From positions 62,001-126,000 of the forward strand of contig NZ_BOMV01000048.1 of assembly GCF_016862375.1 (NCBI RefSeq): DNA of 64,000 nucleotides, written 5' to 3'. The stretch comes from Paractinoplanes rishiriensis. Lineage in GTDB: Bacteria > Actinomycetota > Actinomycetes > Mycobacteriales > Micromonosporaceae. Of this stretch, positions 25,038 through 32,908 are shown piece after piece (position 1 is the stretch's first letter; the number at the start of each line of letters is the position of its first letter). The position numbers and the translations under genes are program-made. The notes beneath the pieces are model-generated. The model ran no database searches, was not told where the DNA came from, and saw nothing but the letters and a program-made list of their open reading frames with translations.

Positions 25038-26852
25038 ATGAAGAAGGCGCTCCTGGGCGTTGTCATCGTCGTCGCCAGTGTTGCGGTCGCTGCTCCCCGG
25101 GCGTTCGCGGCCGGTGAGACGGTCGACGTCTATCTCACCACCACCAGCGACAGCGGCGGCCGCACGGTCACGCGTGGGCTGCAGCAACAATCCCCGATCG
25201 CGTTCGCGAGCAGCAGCGGAGCCGGCAACCAGACGATCACCGTCAACGAGCAGACCACCTACCAGCCGTTCGAAGGCGCCGGTGCGTCCATGACGGACAC
25301 CGCGGCGTTCAATATTCGCACCCTCGCCGCCGGCACCCAGAACGACGTGCTGACCAAGTTGTTCAGTCCTAGCGCGGGCATCGGGGTCAGCGCACTGCGC
25401 AACGTCATCGGGTCGTCCGATCTGGCGCAGAACAGTTACTCGTACGACGTCACCTGCTGTGACCTCAACGACTTCTCGCTCAGCCGGGACGCCGACATCA
25501 TGGCGCTCACCAAGCAGGCGCTCGGGCTCAACCCGTCGATGTTCGTGATGGCCTCGCCCTGGTCGGCGCCGCCGTGGATGAAGGACAACAACGCGTACAG
25601 CCAAGGATGGTTGCAGTCGCAGTACTACGGCACGTACGCCCAGTACTTCGTGAAGTACATCCAGGGTTACCAGGCTCAGGGCGTACCCATCCGATATGTC
25701 ACCGAGCAGAACGAGCCGACCTGCTGTGCCGGTTACCCGTCGATGCAGTGGAACACCGCCGGCCTGCAGTACTTCGCCAAGACCAACCTGCTGCCAGCGT
25801 TGCAGGGTGCCGGGCTGAACACCAAGGTGCTGGTCGGTGACTGGAACTTCGACACGTACCAGACCTGGGTTTTGCCTTTGCTTTCCGACACCGCGATCCG
25901 CAACCATCCGAACTTCGGCGGCGTCGGGTGGCACGACTACGGCGGCAGCCCGTCGACGATGACCACTGTGCACAACGAGTTCCCGGGCGTGAACCAGTAC
26001 TTCACCGAGCACTCCGGCGGCACCTGGGTCAGCAACCAGCAGACCGAGGACATGCTCGACCTGATCGAGTACTTCCGGAACTGGGGTCGCAGCTGGACGA
26101 AGTGGTCGCTCGCGGTGGACGAGGCGCGGGGGCCGCACAACGGCGGATGTGGCACCTGTACGGGGCTGATCACCGTGCACCGCAACGACAGCCGGCGCGG
26201 GCAGGTCGACTACACGATCGAGTACTACACGATGGGCCACCTGACCAAGTTCGTCCGGCCGGGCGCGGTGCGGATCGACTCGACGGCCAACGGCACGGTG
26301 CCCAACGTCGCGTTCCGGAACCCCGACGGGTCCAAGGTGCTGATCGCCTACAACACCGGCAGCAGTACGCAGAACGTCAAGGTCAACTGGGGTGGGCAGT
26401 CGTTCACGTACAGCCTCCCCACGAAAACCTCGGCCACCTTCACCTGGGCAGGCGGACAGACCGGAGCCGGAACGAGCATCACCGGACTCGGCGGTAAGTG
26501 CCTGGACGTCACCGACGGCTCCACCGCCAACGGCAACCAGCCGCAGCTCTGGGACTGCACCGCCGGCAACACCAACCAGCAGTGGACCGCCGGCGGCGAC
26601 GGCACGATCCGCGGCCTCGGCAAGTGCCTCGACGTGGCGAACAACTCCACGGCCGACGGCGCGACCGTGCACCTCTGGGACTGTCTGCCCGCGGTGGCCT
26701 CGCAGAGGTGGACGGCCACCGGCGGCACGCTGGTCAACGCGGCGTCCGGCAAGTGCCTGGACGTCCGGGACAACAATGCCGCGAACGGGGCGAAGCTCCA
26801 GATCTGGTCCTGTACGGGAGCCGCAAACCAGCGGTGGACGGTACCGGGGTAA
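25038..26852 (+). CDS. Secreted GH30 glycoside hydrolase with C-terminal ricin-type lectin (CBM13)
   Basis: 604 aa. Signal peptide about 1-28. The GH30 (beta/alpha)8 catalytic domain begins with the glucosylceramidase-like QPFEGAGASMTDTAAF; the acid/base Glu is in YVTEQNEP and the nucleophile Glu in QYFTEHSGG. A beta-sandwich follows to about 475, then a ricin B trefoil with three repeats, each GKCLDV-x-(D/N)-x5-G-x3-LWDC-like with QW motif. Likely releases beta-linked glucose or xylose from extracellular glycans; the lectin targets polysaccharide. A strong promoter lies upstream. Confidence 0.92.
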   Translation: MKKALLGVVIVVASVAVAAPRAFAAGETVDVYLTTTSDSGGRTVTRGLQQQSPIAFASSSGAGNQTITVNEQTTYQPFEGAGASMTDTAAFNIRTLAAGTQNDVLTKLFSPSAGIGVSALRNVIGSSDLAQNSYSYDVTCCDLNDFSLSRDADIMALTKQALGLNPSMFVMASPWSAPPWMKDNNAYSQGWLQSQYYGTYAQYFVKYIQGYQAQGVPIRYVTEQNEPTCCAGYPSMQWNTAGLQYFAKTNLLPALQGAGLNTKVLVGDWNFDTYQTWVLPLLSDTAIRNHPNFGGVGWHDYGGSPSTMTTVHNEFPGVNQYFTEHSGGTWVSNQQTEDMLDLIEYFRNWGRSWTKWSLAVDEARGPHNGGCGTCTGLITVHRNDSRRGQVDYTIEYYTMGHLTKFVRPGAVRIDSTANGTVPNVAFRNPDGSKVLIAYNTGSSTQNVKVNWGGQSFTYSLPTKTSATFTWAGGQTGAGTSITGLGGKCLDVTDGSTANGNQPQLWDCTAGNTNQQWTAGGDGTIRGLGKCLDVANNSTADGATVHLWDCLPAVASQRWTATGGTLVNAASGKCLDVRDNNAANGAKLQIWSCTGAANQRWTVPG

Positions 26853-26873
26853 TCCAGCTGGCAAGCTGAACCC

Positions 26874-27836
26874 ATGCAGGCGATCACGATCGAAGACAGG
26901 CAGCTGGTTCCGCGCGAGGTGGCCGATCCGGTGCCCGGCGAGGGCGAGGTGCTGGTCGACGTCACCGCGGCCGGGGTCAACCGGGCCGACGTGTCGCAGC
27001 GGCAGGGCCACTATCCGCCGCCGCCGGGTGCCTCGGAGCTGCCGGGGCTGGAGTGCGCCGGCGTAATCGGCGCGGTCGGACCGGGCGTGACCGAGCACCA
27101 TGTCGGCGAACGGGTGGCGGCCCTGCTGTCCGGCGGCGGCTACGCGGAGCGGGTCGCGGTGCCGGTGGGCCAGTTGCTGCCGGTGCCGGCCGGTCTGTCC
27201 GTGCAGGAGTCGGCCGCGCTGCCCGAGGTCGCCTGCACGGTCTGGTCGAACGTGGTGGACCGCGACCGGCTGCGTAAGGGCCAGACCCTGCTGGTGCACG
27301 GCGGCGGCAGCGGCATCGGCACGTTCGCGATCCAGCTCGGCAAGGCGCTGGGCGCGACCGTGGTGGCGACCGCCCGGGCCGGCAAGCACGACCGGCTGCG
27401 CGCGCTCGGCGCCGACCTCGTCATCGACTACACCGAGACCGACTTCGTGACCGCCACCAAGGACTTCACCGGTGGTGCCGGGGCCAACGTGGTGCTCGAC
27501 ATCGTCGGCGCGAAGTATCTGGCCCGCAACATCGACGTGCTGGCGCCGAACGGGCGGATCACGGTGATCGGCTTCCAGGGTGGCCGCACCGCCGAGCTCG
27601 ATCTGGTCGCTCTGATGGCCAAGCGCGGTTCGGTCTCGTCGACGTCCCTGCGGGCCCGGCCTCCGGCCGACAAAGCCAGGATCGTTTCGGGCGTACGCCG
27701 TGACGTGTGGCCGCTGGTCGAGGCCGGCGCGGTGAAGCCGGTCATTCACACCACCATGCCGCTGGCCGCAGCCGCCGACGCGCACCGCCTCATGGAGTCC
27801 AGCGACCACCTCGGCAAGATCCTGTTGCTCCCCTGA
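26874..27836 (+). CDS. NAD(P)H:quinone oxidoreductase, zinc-independent MDR family (PIG3-like)
   Basis: 320-aa cytosolic medium-chain reductase. N-terminal catalytic half with GVNRADVSQRQGHYPPPPGASELPGLECAGV; cofactor-binding VHGGGSGIGTFAIQLGKALGATVVATA; no zinc-ligand Cys/His set, as in quinone oxidoreductases of the TP53I3/PIG3 type. A CAAGCT hexamer ends 6 nt before the ATG and there is no Shine-Dalgarno sequence, so the message may be leaderless. It follows the glycosidase by 21 nt but probably has its own promoter. Confidence 0.9.
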   Translation: MQAITIEDRQLVPREVADPVPGEGEVLVDVTAAGVNRADVSQRQGHYPPPPGASELPGLECAGVIGAVGPGVTEHHVGERVAALLSGGGYAERVAVPVGQLLPVPAGLSVQESAALPEVACTVWSNVVDRDRLRKGQTLLVHGGGSGIGTFAIQLGKALGATVVATARAGKHDRLRALGADLVIDYTETDFVTATKDFTGGAGANVVLDIVGAKYLARNIDVLAPNGRITVIGFQGGRTAELDLVALMAKRGSVSSTSLRARPPADKARIVSGVRRDVWPLVEAGAVKPVIHTTMPLAAAADAHRLMESSDHLGKILLLP

Positions 27837-28013
27837 CCGCCGTAACGTACCACTTTCGAGTGTTTTAAGGCGGAGTTTACGCACTGATTAGCCCGATTTG
27901 CGGCGCGTCGCACCGCCGTCGCACCCGGAGTGCGCCGAGCATGGTGGCCGCGTTCGGGCTCGGGGAGCCGGGAGCCCGTCCGCCGCAGTCGCCGACCCGG
28001 TTCGGGAGCCACC

Positions 28014-28637
28014 GTGCCCGCCCTGCCGCCACACCACACGCCATCCGCGGAACCAGCGCGCCGCCCGCGGCGGCCTCGCTGGCCCTGGGCCTTGGCCGGT
28101 GCACTTGCGGTGATCGCGATCGGCTCCGGCGCGTACGCCATGCGCGGAGTGAGCGACACACCCACCGCAACCCCGGCGGGAATGCCGTCGGCGGCGGCGA
28201 GCGGGGGCGGCGCCGGTGAGCTCGAGTCCGGCACCGACCTGGCGACGCTGGACCGGACCGGGGCCGAGGGCGTCTTCATGGTCACCGTGACCGGCGTGCG
28301 CTGCGGCGTCGAGGAGGTCGGCCCGGCCGATCTGCGGCAGCCGGCCAAGGGCGAATTCTGCCTGGTGGAGGTCTCCGCCGAGAACGCCGGTGGGGAGGCG
28401 CACCTGCTCGACGGCGGCGCGCAGCGGGCCGTCGACACCCAGGGCCGAGCGTACCCGGTCGATGATCGGGCCGCGGCCTTCGTGAACGATCGGAACCCGA
28501 CCCTGCTCGAGGAGATCGCCCCGGGAGCGACCGTCACCGGCGTGTTGCCGTTCGACGTGCCGGCCGGGACCAGGCTGGCCACGCTCGTGGTGCACGAGTC
28601 GCCCGGCAGCCGCGGGACCAGGGTTTCCCTGTCCTGA
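28014..28637 (+). CDS. Membrane-anchored DUF4352-like extracellular protein
   Basis: 207 aa. A Pro/Arg-rich cytosolic N terminus, one helix WALAGALAVIAIGSGAYAM (about residues 22-40), an Ala/Gly linker and an immunoglobulin-like domain with FMVTVTGVRCGVEEVG, GEFCLVEVSAENAGGEAHLL and PGATVTGVLPFDVPAGT, as in DUF4352 (telomere-binding-like Ig fold) proteins. GTG 28014 is set by GGGAG 5 nt upstream; the open frame from 27930 lacks support. Function unknown. Confidence 0.75.
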   Translation: MPALPPHHTPSAEPARRPRRPRWPWALAGALAVIAIGSGAYAMRGVSDTPTATPAGMPSAAASGGGAGELESGTDLATLDRTGAEGVFMVTVTGVRCGVEEVGPADLRQPAKGEFCLVEVSAENAGGEAHLLDGGAQRAVDTQGRAYPVDDRAAAFVNDRNPTLLEEIAPGATVTGVLPFDVPAGTRLATLVVHESPGSRGTRVSLS

Positions 28638-28804
28638 TCACGGGACGATCACAGGAAAATCTCGGAAATAGAAATGCGGCGATCGACACCTCAAAGCTCA
28701 TTCTTTTCGAAAATATCCGGGGTTGATTGTGTGAAACATCCCCCAAAGCATTCCGGATCTGTGTTGGCATGGTCGACGGAAATGACGAGTAGTCCGGGTT
28801 CCCA

Positions 28805-29731
28805 ATGCCGTCCAATGACGGTCGGCACCGGCGCGGCAGCAGTAATGGCCAACCCGGACGGGATTCGCGCGAGTGCCCCGGGCCGATTTCGGAGGCAACG
28901 CTGCACCGTCCGTCCGCGAGCCGGGCACTGACCGCCGGCGCCATCGCGCTGGCTGTCGTCACGCCGGCCCTTGAACCCGTCGAGCAGGCCACCGCGACCG
29001 TTCCGGTGCACACCGAGTCGGTCACCGAACCGGCCCGTTCCGAGGTCGCCACGCTCGATCCCGACTCCGCATTCTCGGCGCGGGCGATAGCCGCCCAACG
29101 CGCCTCGCGTGCCGTCATCCGGCGCGCTACCGGGGTCCGCCCGGTCACACCGACGGCACCCCGCCGTCCCGCCGCGGCTCCCGCCCGGCCCGCGCGTAAT
29201 GCCGCCACCGCGGCCGTGACCAGGCGTAGCGAGCCGGTCCGGAATGCGGCGGCACGGCGTACGGCCGACGAGGCCCGCGCCGGCGCCACGCACCGCACGG
29301 TCCGGGTCCGCAAGGCCCGCACCGTCAAGCGCACGGTTGTCCGAGCCCGTACGGTGACCCGGCCCGCCGCCAAGCCACGCACCCAGAAGGTGATGCGGCT
29401 GGGCAACATGACCGCGGTGATCGCGTACGCCCGCTCCCAGGTCGGCGCGCGCTACGTCAGCGGCGGGGAGGGCCGGGGCGGCTTCGACTGCTCCGGGTTC
29501 ACCAAGCGCGCGTACGCCCAAGCCGGTATTCGCCTGCCGCATTCGTCCGGCGGTCAGGCGGCCCGCGCCAAGCGCATCGCGCGCGGCAAGGCACGGCCCG
29601 GAGATCTCGTGGTCGGCCGCGGGCACGTGGGTATCTACATGGGCAACGGGATGATGATCGACGCGGGTAACCGCCGCACCGGAGTGGTGTATCGAAAGCT
29701 CTATTCCGGGCTCAGCGTGGGGCGCCTCTAG
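28805..29731 (+). CDS. NlpC/P60 cell-wall peptidase
   Basis: 308-aa secreted or membrane-tethered peptidoglycan endopeptidase. A long N terminus has one hydrophobic stretch (LTAGAIALAVVTPALEP) and an Ala/Arg-rich linker of about 110 residues; the C-terminal NlpC/P60 domain has the nucleophile in GGFDCSGFT, His in GRGHVGIYM and the third polar residue in MMIDAGNR. No Shine-Dalgarno sequence precedes ATG 28805. The 167-nt upstream region is unusually AT-rich for the window and may carry regulation; no ydaO-type riboswitch could be recognised. Confidence 0.85.
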   Translation: MPSNDGRHRRGSSNGQPGRDSRECPGPISEATLHRPSASRALTAGAIALAVVTPALEPVEQATATVPVHTESVTEPARSEVATLDPDSAFSARAIAAQRASRAVIRRATGVRPVTPTAPRRPAAAPARPARNAATAAVTRRSEPVRNAAARRTADEARAGATHRTVRVRKARTVKRTVVRARTVTRPAAKPRTQKVMRLGNMTAVIAYARSQVGARYVSGGEGRGGFDCSGFTKRAYAQAGIRLPHSSGGQAARAKRIARGKARPGDLVVGRGHVGIYMGNGMMIDAGNRRTGVVYRKLYSGLSVGRL

Positions 29732-29772
29732 GAACAGCCGGGGAAATTACGGCGATTCGATAAATAGTGCGG

Positions 29773-29805
29773 GATGCCGGCTTCGCATCGAGCGAGGCCG
29801 GCATC
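29773..29805. terminator. Convergent terminator hairpin
   Basis: GATGCCGGC / GCCGGCATC stem with a 15-nt loop between the convergent peptidase and histidine kinase genes. It includes the first bases of the kinase stop codon. Confidence 0.6.
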
Positions 29806-31006
29806 AGCGACGCGGCAGGGTGAGCCGTACGGTGGTGCCGACTCCCGGCTTGCTGTCGAGATGCACGCTGCCGTGGTGCGCGTCGATGATCGACTTCACG
29901 ATGGCCAGCCCGAGCCCCGGGCCCTGCACCGCCATCACTTCGGCCGACGGGCAGCGGTAGAACCGGTCGAACACGTGCGGCAGGTCGTCCGACGGGATGC
30001 CCACGCCGGTGTCCGTGATGATCAGCTGCGGCTCGCCGTCCGTGGTCGCGTCGATGGTGATCTCGCCGCCCGCCCCGGTGAACTTGATCGCGTTCACCAC
30101 CAGGTGGTTGAGCGCCTGGGCGAGCCGTTTCCCGTCGCCCCGGGCCGGCACCGGCCCCCCGCTGCGGTCGTGCAGCCCGACCTCCTTGTGCTCGGCGAGC
30201 GGCCGGCACGCGGCGATCACCTGGTGGACGAGCTCGGCCAGGTCGAGCTCGGCCGGCTCCAGCTCGATGCTCTCCTCGGTGAGCCGGGCGACCAGCAGCA
30301 GCTCGTCGATGAGCCGGAGCAGGCGGTCCGAGTTGCGCTGCATCACCGACAGGAACCGCCGCGAGGTCTCCTGGTCGAAGTCGCTCTCCAGCAGCATCTC
30401 CAGGTAGCCGCGGATGGTGGACAGCGGCGTGCGCAGCTCGTGGCTCACGGTGGCCAGGAACGAGTCCTTCATCCGGTCGAGCTGACGCAGCCGGTCCGCG
30501 ACGTCCCCGGCATGGCGAGCAAAACGACGCAATTCAAGCTGTACGGCCGCATGCCGGGCCAGGCTGCGCAGCGCGCGCCGCTGTGCGTCGCTGAGCTCAC
30601 GCGGCACCCGGTCGACCACACAGACCGTGCCCACGGCGTGCGTGCCGTCCAGCACCACCGGTGCCCCCGCGTAGAACCGGATACCCTCCTCCGCCTGGAC
30701 GTACGGATTGTCGGCGAAGCGCCGGTCGACCGTCGCGTCCGGCACCTCGAGCAACTCGTGTCCGTGGATCGCGTACGCGCAGAACGACAGCTCGCGCCGG
30801 GTCTCGTCGAGATCGACACCGACCTTGGCCTTGAACCACTGCCGGTTCTCGTCGACCAGGCTCACCAGCCCCATCGGGGTTCCGCAGATCTCCGAGGCGA
30901 GCAGCGCGATGTCGTCGAAGTCCTCCTCCGGCGCGGTGTCGAGCACGTTGGCCTCGTGCAGCGCTGCCAGCCGGGCGTGCTCGTCAGCGGGCAGCGGCGC
31001 TTTCAC
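29804..31006 (-). CDS. GAF-domain sensor histidine kinase
   Basis: 400-aa cytosolic kinase without membrane helices. The GAF domain (about 10-165: LVDENRQWFKAKVGVDLDETRRELSFCAYAI over residues 45-75) resembles those at the N terminus of many soluble actinobacterial sensors. HisKA H-box is ATVSHELRTPLSTIRGY; HATPase has NHLVVNAIKFT, DTGVGIP and GPGLGLAIVKSI. GTG 31006 is supported by GGGAG 9 nt upstream. No response regulator lies next to it. Cys and His in the GAF (FCAYAIHGHE) could bind a cofactor, unproven. Confidence 0.85.
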   Translation of the reverse strand: MKAPLPADEHARLAALHEANVLDTAPEEDFDDIALLASEICGTPMGLVSLVDENRQWFKAKVGVDLDETRRELSFCAYAIHGHELLEVPDATVDRRFADNPYVQAEEGIRFYAGAPVVLDGTHAVGTVCVVDRVPRELSDAQRRALRSLARHAAVQLELRRFARHAGDVADRLRQLDRMKDSFLATVSHELRTPLSTIRGYLEMLLESDFDQETSRRFLSVMQRNSDRLLRLIDELLLVARLTEESIELEPAELDLAELVHQVIAACRPLAEHKEVGLHDRSGGPVPARGDGKRLAQALNHLVVNAIKFTGAGGEITIDATTDGEPQLIITDTGVGIPSDDLPHVFDRFYRCPSAEVMAVQGPGLGLAIVKSIIDAHHGSVHLDSKPGVGTTVRLTLPRR

Positions 31007-31327
31007 TCCCAAATGCTCCCACCGCGGGCTTGACCGATGGCCGCATTCCCTCAGACAGCAGTCGGCACCCGCCCGATGGGAACGAGTGCCGACTTGCTGG
31101 CCGTAGCGACCTATCGCCACCGGGCACGGGGATCTCTGCCACACGCACCCGGTCGGATGTCAGACAGAAGCATCGCCCGGCCCCTCAGAACCCGTGCGCA
31201 CCATCTGTGCGTTTCCCCGATCGGGTGACCGGCTGCCTGCCCGGCGGCGAACCTACCGACCGGTTACTCTCGGCGTTGGTTTCCGAATGCAGAGAAGATC
31301 TTCTCCACCTCGCCGGAGGACTTCGCC
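31007..31327. other. Divergent intergenic region without gene
   Basis: This 321-nt spacer lies between the kinase and PEBP genes. No coding or RNA feature was recognised; it must hold promoters for both. Confidence 0.5.
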
Positions 31328-31858
31328 ATGAGTCTCGACCGCCCACTCGCCCCCGATCCGTACGATCTGCTGCCGCCGGTCCCGTCGTTCACCGTGACCA
31401 GCGCGGACGTCACGGACGGACAGCCGCTCGACGAGGTGTTCGCGCACCCCAGCGCCGGCGGCAAGAACCTGTCACCCCAGCTCTCCTGGTCGGGTTTCCC
31501 CGACGAGACCCGCGGCTTCGTGGTCACCTGCTTCGACCCGGACGCGCCCACCGGCAGCGGCTTCTGGCACTGGGTGCTGGTAAATCTGCCGGCCACCGTG
31601 ACCGAACTGGCCCGCGGCGCCGACCCGCTGCCCGGTGACGCGTTCTGCGTCCGCAACGATTACGGCGAGCGCAACTACGGTGGTTCCGCGCCGCCGCCCG
31701 GCGACCGCCCGCACCGGTACGTGTTCGCGGTGCACGCGATCGACGTCGACAAGCTCGAGGTCGGCCCGGACGCCTCGCCGGCGTACGTGGGCTTCAACCT
31801 GGCCTTCCACACCGTGGCCCGGGCAACGATCCGCCCCACCTTTCAGGTGGGTGGCTGA
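31328..31858 (+). CDS. YbhB/YbcL-family PEBP (Raf kinase inhibitor-like) protein
   Basis: 176-aa cytosolic protein of the phosphatidylethanolamine-binding fold. The anion-binding motif is split as LSWSGFPDETRGFVVTCFDPDAPTGSGFWHWVL and the second signature is GERNYGGSAPPPGDRPHRYVFAVHAID. ATG 31328 has GGAGG 9 nt upstream. Bacterial members have no agreed function. A perfect terminator follows. Confidence 0.9.
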   Translation: MSLDRPLAPDPYDLLPPVPSFTVTSADVTDGQPLDEVFAHPSAGGKNLSPQLSWSGFPDETRGFVVTCFDPDAPTGSGFWHWVLVNLPATVTELARGADPLPGDAFCVRNDYGERNYGGSAPPPGDRPHRYVFAVHAIDVDKLEVGPDASPAYVGFNLAFHTVARATIRPTFQVGG

Positions 31859-31867
31859 GCCGTCACG

Positions 31868-31901
31868 CAGAGGCCGCCGGGCAGGTGCCCGGCGGCCTCT
31901 G
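31868..31901. terminator. Perfect 16-bp terminator stem
   Basis: CAGAGGCCGCCGGGCA, a 2-nt loop, and its exact complement lie between the convergent PEBP and methyltransferase genes. Confidence 0.8.
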
Positions 31902-31909
31902 ACATTTCT

Positions 31910-31939
31910 GGTACGGGATCAGCCGGTACGCGATCAGCC
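31910..31939. repeat. 15-bp direct tandem repeat
   Basis: GGTACG(G/C)GATCAGCC occurs twice head to tail, the second copy running into the end of the methyltransferase gene. Confidence 0.6.
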
Positions 31940-32647
31940 GGGCGTCCGCGCCACGACGAAGACGGACTGGCCGAACGGCGGCTTCACGATGCTCTCGGCC
32001 GCCTTGGTCAGCGGCAGCACCAGCGAGTCGTACACCTTGACCATCGGACCCTCCTTGGGCGCCAGCTTGAAGATGCTGGTGGCGCCGTAGTAGCCGATGA
32101 GGCCGAGGGCGTTGGCGTAGTGCAGTTTCTCGATCTGCAGGCCGGCCTCTTCCATGGCGGCCCGCATGGTCTTCTTGGTGTACCGCCGGATGTGCCCGGT
32201 CGCGATGTCGACCTGGCTCATGGCGAACATGAACGCCGGCACGATCAGGATGACCCGCCCGCCGGGGCGGACCAGGTCGGCCATGCTGCGCAGCGCCCCG
32301 ACGTGGTCCTCGATGTGCTCGAGGACGTTGTACGAGACGGCGGCGCTGTACTCCCCGTTGGCGTCCGGCGAAGGCAGCAGCATCTGCCGGACGTCGATGT
32401 TCGGGTGGTCGGCCATGCGCTCCTTGAGCTGCACCAGCCGGTCTGGATCGGCTTCCGTCGCCGTGAACCGCGGAAGGTGCTCCGCCCACTCGAGCGCGTA
32501 GAGACCCAGACCACTCCCGATCTCGATCGGGTTGTCCCCGAGGTACGGGAGTGCGAGCTCGACGAACCACCGGCGGTGGTTCACGGCCGTGGCAAGGCCT
32601 TCGAGCACTTCGGACTGGATCCGCTGGTCTCCAGTGATGTCTGCCAT
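31934..32647 (-). CDS. SAM-dependent methyltransferase
   Basis: 237-aa class I methyltransferase: motif I IEIGSGLGLYALEWA, acidic motif TEADPDRL, motif post-I VSYNVLEHIEDHVGALRS and GGRVILIVPAFMFAMS. Such enzymes are often found with lipid- or glycan-linked membrane proteins, and it is divergent from a large GT-C-like membrane protein. ATG 32647 has GAGGGA about 10 nt upstream; an in-frame start at 32704 adds 19 residues. Substrate unknown. Confidence 0.83.
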   Translation of the reverse strand: MADITGDQRIQSEVLEGLATAVNHRRWFVELALPYLGDNPIEIGSGLGLYALEWAEHLPRFTATEADPDRLVQLKERMADHPNIDVRQMLLPSPDANGEYSAAVSYNVLEHIEDHVGALRSMADLVRPGGRVILIVPAFMFAMSQVDIATGHIRRYTKKTMRAAMEEAGLQIEKLHYANALGLIGYYGATSIFKLAPKEGPMVKVYDSLVLPLTKAAESIVKPPFGQSVFVVARTPG

Positions 32648-32908
32648 AAGTAAGGTTCCCTCGTCTTGCCGATCGCTGACAGCGGGACCGAACGAGTTAA
32701 CCATCCGGCACGCGTAACCGAAAGTTGAGCGGCCCCTAGCCGCCCATTATTTGCCTGATTGAGACATAGGCGGTCGGGGTACTCGGTGAGCTTCTGTCCA
32801 TGTCCGTGACGCTGCCGATGCCCGGAATACAACGTTCATATCGGCTCGATCACGCCTTGGCTCCTCGACACAACAACGTTACCAACCTCGGTTAGGCTCG
32901 CCGATGCT

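Noticed and set aside
25002-27884. 960-codon minus-strand frame
   Set aside because: Covers two clear plus-strand genes (GH30 and quinone oxidoreductase) and contains only His/Arg/Gly-rich sequence.
28638-28804. Possible ydaO/c-di-AMP riboswitch before NlpC/P60 gene
   Set aside because: The context suits it, but the conserved ydaO core elements could not be found in the 167 nt.
32888-32900. GGTTAGGCT resembling an iron box before the GT-C-like gene
   Set aside because: Only one half-site matches the 19-bp consensus; TAGGCT is better read as a -10 element.
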